Shown one piece after another: positions 16,294-20,973 of a stretch of DNA of 20,973 nucleotides; position 1 is the first letter of the stretch; the number at the start of each line of letters is the position of its first letter. The translations under genes and the position numbers were made by a program. Where the stretch lies: contig CACGEL010000014.1 of NCBI GenBank assembly GCA_902572065.1, positions 1 through 20,973 on the forward strand. The letters run 5' to 3'. Source of the DNA: an uncultured Prochlorococcus sp. Lineage in GTDB: Bacteria; Cyanobacteriota; Cyanobacteriia; PCC-6307; Cyanobiaceae. The notes below the pieces were generated by a model. It searched no databases. It worked only from the letters and a program-made list of their open reading frames with translations, and was not told where the DNA came from.

Positions 16294-16626
16294 CTATTTA
16301 GGCAAGATTGTAGGTCCATCCAATAATTCGTCATTTTCATCAAGAGAGTCGGGGCTATCAGGTAAAGGTATTTCAATACTAGTAACCAAAGTAATGACAT
16401 CTCTTAATCGCATTGAGTCTGCAAACCATCCCATTGCCTGTTCAGCATCTCCTCTCTTTTCTGCATCATTTGCTTGATCTTCATGAGCTTCTGCTAATAA
16501 AGAAAGCCAACACAGACATCTTGCTTGAACTATTGAAAGGTCTAGATCATTAGGTTTAGATTTAGAAATACGTTCATGCTCTTGTTGTATTAAGAGTTTT
16601 AAACGCATATCGTGAAGCTTAGCCAT
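16294..16626 (-). CDS. Small helical hypothetical protein
   Basis: A 110-residue protein of unknown function. It appears to be almost entirely helical up to about residue 85: KLHDMRLKLLIQQEHERISKSK, then SIVQARCLCWLSLLAEAHEDQANDAEKRGDAEQAMGWF. The second block, with spaced Ala, Trp and Leu, resembles a TPR-like helix pair, but no repeat is complete. The last 25 residues are acidic and Pro/Ser-rich (IPLPDSPDSLDENDELLDG) and look disordered. It lies 79 bases downstream of tRNA-Arg and 31 bases upstream of the CxCxxC protein gene, all on the minus strand. Likely a conserved cyanobacterial protein; this is inference from its regular composition. Confidence 0.8.
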   Translation of the reverse strand: MAKLHDMRLKLLIQQEHERISKSKPNDLDLSIVQARCLCWLSLLAEAHEDQANDAEKRGDAEQAMGWFADSMRLRDVITLVTSIEIPLPDSPDSLDENDELLDGPTILPK

Positions 16627-16705
16627 AAAAGCTTTATTACTAAATACACGCTAGCTAGAGAGTTGCAAATTTGCACACATACTACATATAGTTTATTAAA
16701 TTTAA

Positions 16706-16779
<74 letters not shown>

Positions 16780-16802
16780 AAGAGATGTTTTTTGGGGTAA
16801 TA

Positions 16803-16813
16803 AGCATTATGCT
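16803..16813. promoter_or_regulatory. Palindrome between tRNA-Arg and rnpB, candidate bidirectional -10
   Basis: AGCATTATGCT is a perfect palindrome apart from its central base. On the minus strand it contains CATAAT (16811-16806), 26 bases before the tRNA 5' end; on the plus strand it contains TATGCT (16808-16813), just before the RNase P RNA 5' end. Both resemble the -10 consensus, so one element could drive both RNAs in opposite directions. Inference only. Confidence 0.35.
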
Positions 16814-16815
16814 AA

Positions 16816-17200
16816 AGGAAAGCAGGAGAGGTAATCGCAAAAAAGTTTTATTTCGTTTTGAAAATAAAACCTTTTTGAGGAAAGTCCGGGCTCCCATATG
16901 GTCAGGCTTGCTGGGTAATTCCCAGTACGGGCAACCGTGAGGATAGTGCCACAGAAACATACCGCCTAATACTTGCTAAGTATGGCAAGGGTGCAAAGGT
17001 GCGGTAAGAGCGCACCAGCAACATTGAGAAGTGTTGGCTAGGTAAACCCCGGCCGGGAGCAAGGCTTAGTAGATTTATGACCATTAAAAAATCTACTTTT
17101 GAGCGCCGCTTGAGGCTGTGAAGTAATTCCAGTCCTAGATAGATGATTACCCATCTTAACTAAGGTGAACAGAACCCGGCTTATGACCTGCTTTCTACTT
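16816..17200 (+). ncRNA. rnpB: RNase P RNA (cyanobacterial type A)
   Basis: The catalytic RNA of RNase P, which removes tRNA 5' leaders. The conserved core is visible: GAGGAAAGTCCGGGCTCC near 16877-16894, GTGCCACAGAAACATACCGC near 16947-16966, the AAGGGTGCAAAGGTGCGGTA region near 16986-17005, and the 3' core AACAGAACCCGGCTTATGAC near 17168-17187. The P1 helix closes the molecule: GAAAGCAGG at 16818-16826 pairs with CCTGCTTTC at 17187-17195. A long A/T hairpin at about 16838-16876 occupies the P3 position, and another near 17070-17100 (AGTAGATTT with AAATCTACT) is a variable arm. Exact ends are estimated from P1. It lies 20 bases before rnc on the same strand. Confidence 0.95.
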
Positions 17201-17220
17201 AATGCAAACATCTAATCTAT

Positions 17221-17967
17221 ATGGATAACTTAATTGATGAAAAAAGAACTGAACAAATTATTAATTTTTTAAATTCTCTAGATATTAATTCGAAAAGATT
17301 TGTTGAAATTATAAATAAAAAAGATAAATTCGTAATTCATACTTTCAATGAAGCATTTACACACTCCTCTGCGAATAAAGTAGTTAATTATGAAAAATTA
17401 GAATTCTTTGGCGATGCTGTTCTCAGATTATCAGCATCAGATTTCATAGAAAGAAAATATAAAAATATGAGTGTTGGCAATAGATCAGAACTAAGATCTC
17501 AGATTGTAAGTGATAAATGGTTAACGGAATTAGGTAAAAAAATCTTTATCGAAAAAGTAATAATCAAAGGTCCCAAAGCAATGGGTGATAAAAATTCAAA
17601 AGAAACTATAATTGCAGAAACTAGTGAAGCATTAATTGGCGCAATATATAAGTGTTTTGACTCGATACATGAAGTGAATTTATGGTTAGATAAATTTTGG
17701 GAAAAAGATGCAAATTTATATTTAAAAGCACCATATAAATATAACGCCAAGTCAGCATTACAAGAATGGTGTCAAAGTCATGGATATGATTTACCTATTT
17801 ATAAAATACTTGAAATATCGCAAAATCACGGAGATCCAAAAAGATTCTCTTGCGAAATATATATTAATGGATGTAAAGAAGCCTATAGTGTCGGCAATTC
17901 TCATAAAAAAGCCGAAAAAAATGCAGCTAGTATCCTAATAGAAAAGATATATCAGAGAGAAAAATAA
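17221..17967 (+). CDS. rnc: Ribonuclease III
   Basis: A 248-residue double-strand-specific endoribonuclease that processes rRNA precursors and structured RNAs. The signature is YEKLEFFGDAVLRL (57-70), giving metal ligands Glu58, Glu61 and Asp65. The second acidic motif, usually ADxxEA, reads IAETSEALIGAIY (131-143), so Glu133 stands in place of the usual Asp and Glu136 is kept. A C-terminal dsRNA-binding domain runs from about 175 to 245, with KSALQEWCQSHG, a CEIYINGC strand and KKAEKNAASILIEKI. Length is a little above the E. coli enzyme (226) because of an N-terminal extension. It starts 20 bases after rnpB, so the two RNase components may share a transcript. It converges on ndhS with a gap of seven bases. 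Confidence 0.95.
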   Translation: MDNLIDEKRTEQIINFLNSLDINSKRFVEIINKKDKFVIHTFNEAFTHSSANKVVNYEKLEFFGDAVLRLSASDFIERKYKNMSVGNRSELRSQIVSDKWLTELGKKIFIEKVIIKGPKAMGDKNSKETIIAETSEALIGAIYKCFDSIHEVNLWLDKFWEKDANLYLKAPYKYNAKSALQEWCQSHGYDLPIYKILEISQNHGDPKRFSCEIYINGCKEAYSVGNSHKKAEKNAASILIEKIYQREK

Positions 17968-17974
17968 TAATCAT

Positions 17975-18160
17975 TCAAACTATTTCTAAATTATTTAATT
18001 TAAATGTTACTAACTTATCCCAATTTCCTCCTTCGAAAAGAACTGCTGCTGTTTTATTAGTTACTCTTTGTACAAATCCTTTATATCCTCTATAAATAGA
18101 ATTAACATCTTTAACAACTACTATAGAACCTGGAAGTATTGGTTTATTCGATAATTCCAT
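17975..18160 (-). CDS. ndhS: NAD(P)H-quinone oxidoreductase subunit S (ferredoxin-binding)
   Basis: A 61-residue soluble protein. [20 protein letters not shown] followed by [27 protein letters not shown] is the SH3-like DUF3252/NdhS domain. In cyanobacteria and chloroplasts NdhS is a peripheral arm subunit that docks ferredoxin on the NDH-1 complex at the thylakoid, for cyclic electron flow and respiration. The domain fills nearly the whole protein, with a short N-terminal tail (MELSNK), so it is complete. Its ATG is only 22 bases from that of the divergent rimM, so any promoter must lie partly inside rimM coding sequence or be extremely compact. Confidence 0.88.
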   Translation of the reverse strand: MELSNKPILPGSIVVVKDVNSIYRGYKGFVQRVTNKTAAVLFEGGNWDKLVTFKLNNLEIV

Positions 18161-18182
18161 AGAAATAATTTACCTACATACT

Positions 18183-18722
18183 ATGATAAATCATGATGAA
18201 TGGTTGATTGTTGGATTAATAACATCTCCGCAAGGAATTAATGGGGAACTTAAGGTTAAGTCTCTAAGTGATTTTGAAGAAAGATTTACAAAACCTGGCA
18301 AAAGATGGATACAAAAAGAAGATGAAATTCCTATAGAATTTGAACTTACTTCTGGTTTTAAGAAACCAGGTAAAGAATCTTTCATAATTAAATTTAGAGA
18401 AATAACCAATAGAAATGAAGCAGAAAACTTAAAGGGACATAAAGTACTGGTAAAAGTTAATTCAATTCCACAATTAAACAATAATGAATTTCACTTAACT
18501 GAACTAGTGAATTTAGAAGTTAAAATTCTAGAAAAAGAGCAATTTAAAATAATAGGAAAAATCATTAATTTAGAAAATGAAAAAAATAATTTACTCGTGG
18601 TTCAACTCTTCAAAAATGATAAAAAAGTTCTCATACCATTTGTCAAAGAAATAGTTCCAGTAATAGATATTAAAAATAAATTTATAATAATTACTCCTCC
18701 TCCTGGTCTGTTAGAACTATAA
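18183..18722 (+). CDS. rimM: Ribosome maturation factor RimM
   Basis: A 179-residue 16S rRNA processing factor that helps assemble the 30S head by binding S19. The N-terminal RimM domain starts with [21 protein letters not shown] (8-28). A linker at about 95-105 leads to the PRC-barrel domain, with [13 protein letters not shown], then [18 protein letters not shown], the typical [29 protein letters not shown] at the end. Both domains are present and the length is normal. It is divergent from ndhS and converges on glmS with a 20-base gap. Confidence 0.95.
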   Translation: MINHDEWLIVGLITSPQGINGELKVKSLSDFEERFTKPGKRWIQKEDEIPIEFELTSGFKKPGKESFIIKFREITNRNEAENLKGHKVLVKVNSIPQLNNNEFHLTELVNLEVKILEKEQFKIIGKIINLENEKNNLLVVQLFKNDKKVLIPFVKEIVPVIDIKNKFIIITPPPGLLEL

Positions 18723-18742
18723 ATCACTTCTATTAAGAATTT

Positions 18743-20638
18743 TTACTCTACAGTTACACTTTTAGCTAAATTTCTTGGTTGATCTACATCTAGTCCTCTA
18801 TGAGCAGCAATGTGGTAACTCAATAATTGAAGAGGCACAATAGCAAGCAAAGGTGATATCCATTCATTTGTTAAAGGTATAGTCATTAAAGAATCAAAAA
18901 TTTCAGTGCCATTACATTTAGGGGCAACACCAATTAGATAAGCATCTCTCGCTTTTGCTTCTTGAGCATTACTAATGACCTTATCAAATACTTCTCCTGG
19001 AAAAGCTATGGAAATTACAGGCACTTTTTTGTCTAATAAAGCTATGGGTCCATGCTTCATTTCACCTGCAGGATAGCCTGCAGCATGAATATAACTTATT
19101 TCCTTCAACTTCAAAGCTCCCTCAAGTGCAATGGGATAATTTATTCCTCTACCTAAAAAAATAACATCTTTAATGTTAAAAAAATCATGTGCAAGTTTTT
19201 CTGAAGATTGATTATGTTTGTCTAAAAGTTCTTCAACTAAAGGAGGTAAATTAGTTAATCCTGAGATTAATTGACTGATATTTTCATTACTTTGACTTTC
19301 TTTAATTTGAGCGAATTTAATAGCTAAGCCATAAAAAGAGAGGAGTTGAGCAAAGAAAGTTTTAGTAGCAGCAACTCCAATTTCAATTCCAGCACCGATA
19401 TCAATTATATTTGATATCTGTCTACCAATTGAGCTTTCTACTCTATTCGTAATTGCAACTAAATTGGGTTTATATTTCCTATCTTTGATTGAAGATCGCC
19501 TTTTAATTTCCATCCTTATAGCAGCAATAGTGTCAGCTGTCTCTCCAGACTGAGTTACTCCGATCGTTAAAGTATTAGGTAGTAATGGAGGTGGTGAGTA
19601 TCTAAATTCACTAGCAAAAAAGACATTTGTAGGTATACCTGAAAATTGTTCTAACAAAAACTTTCCCACCATGGCAGCATGCTTACTAGTACCACAAGCA
19701 ACAATCTCAATTCTTTCAATTGATTCAAAAAACTCAGTATCAAAGGGGTAATTAATTTGAAATTTACCAGTCTTTGGATCTTTAATTAAATATTTTTCTA
19801 ACCAATATTTTGCAATATCAGGCTGATCGTATATTTCTTTCAACATATAATGTCTGAAATTCTTTTTATTAATTGCTTGTTCTGAAATTTGTAAAGAAAT
19901 TGGATTTCTGTATTGTCTCTCATTACTTGAATCATAAATTTCTATTCCTAAAGGAGTTAAAAGAGCTATTTCCTCATCCTCCAAAGGTAAAATAATTTTT
20001 GTAAAACTAGCTATTGCTGGAGTATCACTTGCGCATATAAATTCTCCTTCCCCTAAACCAATTATTAGAGGTGCCTGCCTCCTTGCAATTACTAATGAAT
20101 CAGGTGCGCCAGACCAAAGCACTGCTAAAGCATAAGATCCTTCTAAATCAGAAATTACGTTTCTAACCGCTACTAGCAAAGTTGAGCCTTTTTGTTCAAG
20201 CTTCAATTGATTTAAAGCCAATAATTCTTTTTGAATTAAGTGTGGAATAACTTCTGTATCAGTATCAGAATTAAAAGCAATTCCTTCTTTTTCTAACTTA
20301 CTTTTTAATTCCTGATAATTTTCTATTATCCCATTTTGGACAACTGCAACTTTTCCAGAACTATCAAGATGGGGATGTGCATTTTTGACATCTGGTTTTC
20401 CGTGTGTAGCCCAACGTGTATGACCTATCCCAACAGTTCCTGGTATTTCAGTATTTTTTAAATTATTTTTTAAATTCTTAAGTTTTCCTTCCGCTTTATT
20501 ACATGCTATATTTTTTGTTTCAGAATTTATTACAGCTATACCTGCAGAATCATAACCTCTATATTCAAGTTTTTCTAAACCATTTATAAGTAACGGTAAA
20601 GCTTTTTTATAACCAGTAACAGCAACTATTCCACACAT
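18743..20638 (-). CDS. glmS: Glutamine--fructose-6-phosphate aminotransferase (isomerizing)
   Basis: A 631-residue cytosolic enzyme that makes glucosamine-6-phosphate from fructose-6-phosphate and glutamine, the first step to UDP-GlcNAc, peptidoglycan and LPS. The N-terminal class II glutaminase starts MCGIVAVTGY, with Cys2 as nucleophile after Met removal, and continues with LEYRGYDSAG, GHTRWATHG and VQNGIIENYQEL. Two SIS domains follow: CGTSKHAAM and TQSGETADTI in the first, LGRGINYPIALEGALKLKEISY and AGEMKHGPIALLD in the second. The C-terminus DQPRNLAKSVTVE is the standard end. It lies downstream of psaC on the same strand; a long AT hairpin is placed about six bases before its ATG. Confidence 0.97.
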   Translation of the reverse strand: MCGIVAVTGYKKALPLLINGLEKLEYRGYDSAGIAVINSETKNIACNKAEGKLKNLKNNLKNTEIPGTVGIGHTRWATHGKPDVKNAHPHLDSSGKVAVVQNGIIENYQELKSKLEKEGIAFNSDTDTEVIPHLIQKELLALNQLKLEQKGSTLLVAVRNVISDLEGSYALAVLWSGAPDSLVIARRQAPLIIGLGEGEFICASDTPAIASFTKIILPLEDEEIALLTPLGIEIYDSSNERQYRNPISLQISEQAINKKNFRHYMLKEIYDQPDIAKYWLEKYLIKDPKTGKFQINYPFDTEFFESIERIEIVACGTSKHAAMVGKFLLEQFSGIPTNVFFASEFRYSPPPLLPNTLTIGVTQSGETADTIAAIRMEIKRRSSIKDRKYKPNLVAITNRVESSIGRQISNIIDIGAGIEIGVAATKTFFAQLLSFYGLAIKFAQIKESQSNENISQLISGLTNLPPLVEELLDKHNQSSEKLAHDFFNIKDVIFLGRGINYPIALEGALKLKEISYIHAAGYPAGEMKHGPIALLDKKVPVISIAFPGEVFDKVISNAQEAKARDAYLIGVAPKCNGTEIFDSLMTIPLTNEWISPLLAIVPLQLLSYHIAAHRGLDVDQPRNLAKSVTVE

Positions 20639-20643
20639 TATAT

Positions 20644-20677
20644 TTAATTTTTTTCAATATTAATTGAAATAAATTAA
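20644..20677 (-). terminator. AT-rich hairpin between psaC and glmS
   Basis: A 15-bp inverted repeat with one T-T mismatch and a 4-base loop: arms 20644-20658 and 20663-20677, with only one G-C pair. Read on the minus strand it begins 44 bases after the psaC stop and ends about six bases before the glmS ATG. The 3' arm is A-rich rather than followed by a U tract on the minus strand, so it is not a textbook terminator. It may stabilise the 3' end of psaC mRNA, cause partial termination, or mask the glmS start. Confidence 0.45.
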
Positions 20678-20720
20678 GTATTCAATAAAATATGGACTGT
20701 CTTAAAACTGCACTATAAAA

Positions 20721-20972
<252 letters not shown>

Positions 20973-20973
20973 A

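Noticed and set aside
20644..20677. glmS ribozyme or riboswitch in the glmS leader
   Set aside because: The gap is 82 bases and holds one simple AT hairpin; the conserved glmS ribozyme core with its double pseudoknot is not there and would not fit.

Overview
The window looks like chromosome of a high-light-type Prochlorococcus, or a very close marine picocyanobacterium. The DNA is strongly AT-rich and genes are packed almost without gaps. Photosynthesis markers are present: psaC, the phycoerythrobilin genes ho1-pebA-pebB, and the NDH-1 subunit ndhS. The pantoate ligase/cytidylate kinase fusion is typical of cyanobacteria. I see no insertion sequence, phage gene, integrase, CRISPR array or compositional island, so this reads as core genome. 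Genus and clade are inferred from gene content and composition, not from a search.

Layout. Bases 1-139 hold no gene I can support. Bases 140-938 carry two small uncharacterised minus-strand genes that overlap. Next is purM (minus), broken by a +1 frameshift in a nine-base G tract. Divergent from it is panC/cmk (plus), which meets tail to tail a minus-strand cluster of hypothetical protein, ho1, pebA, pebB and a low-molecular-weight phosphotyrosine phosphatase (3752-6937). icd (plus) follows, behind a promoter region with a dyad and a repeated heptamer. A second minus-strand cluster (8578-13114) holds a DUF1537-type sugar-acid kinase, a sugar mutarotase homologue, an alpha/beta hydrolase and a CPA2-type Na+/H+ antiporter. 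glgP (plus) is divergent from the antiporter. Two small hypothetical genes and tRNA-Arg(CCT) lie on the minus strand. Then come rnpB (RNase P RNA) and rnc on plus, ndhS on minus, rimM on plus, and glmS and psaC on minus.

How they fit together. Heme oxygenase, PebA and PebB form a complete heme-to-phycoerythrobilin route. Icd makes 2-oxoglutarate, the carbon skeleton for nitrogen assimilation. GlgP mobilises glycogen. GlmS makes glucosamine-6-phosphate for the cell wall. PanC (coenzyme A), Cmk (pyrimidines) and PurM (purines) are biosynthetic. RNase P RNA, RNase III, tRNA-Arg and RimM form a local group in RNA processing and ribosome maturation. PsaC and NdhS both belong to photosynthetic electron transport.

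Most notable points: the purM frameshift at a poly-G tract in an otherwise AT-rich gene; an AT-rich hairpin filling the psaC-glmS gap next to the glmS start; the dyad and direct repeats around a -10-like box upstream of icd; a palindrome that may serve both tRNA-Arg and rnpB; a 22-base gap between divergent ndhS and rimM; and convergent gene pairs that abut or overlap with no room for a terminator. I did not find convincing evidence of a new defence or mobile system.
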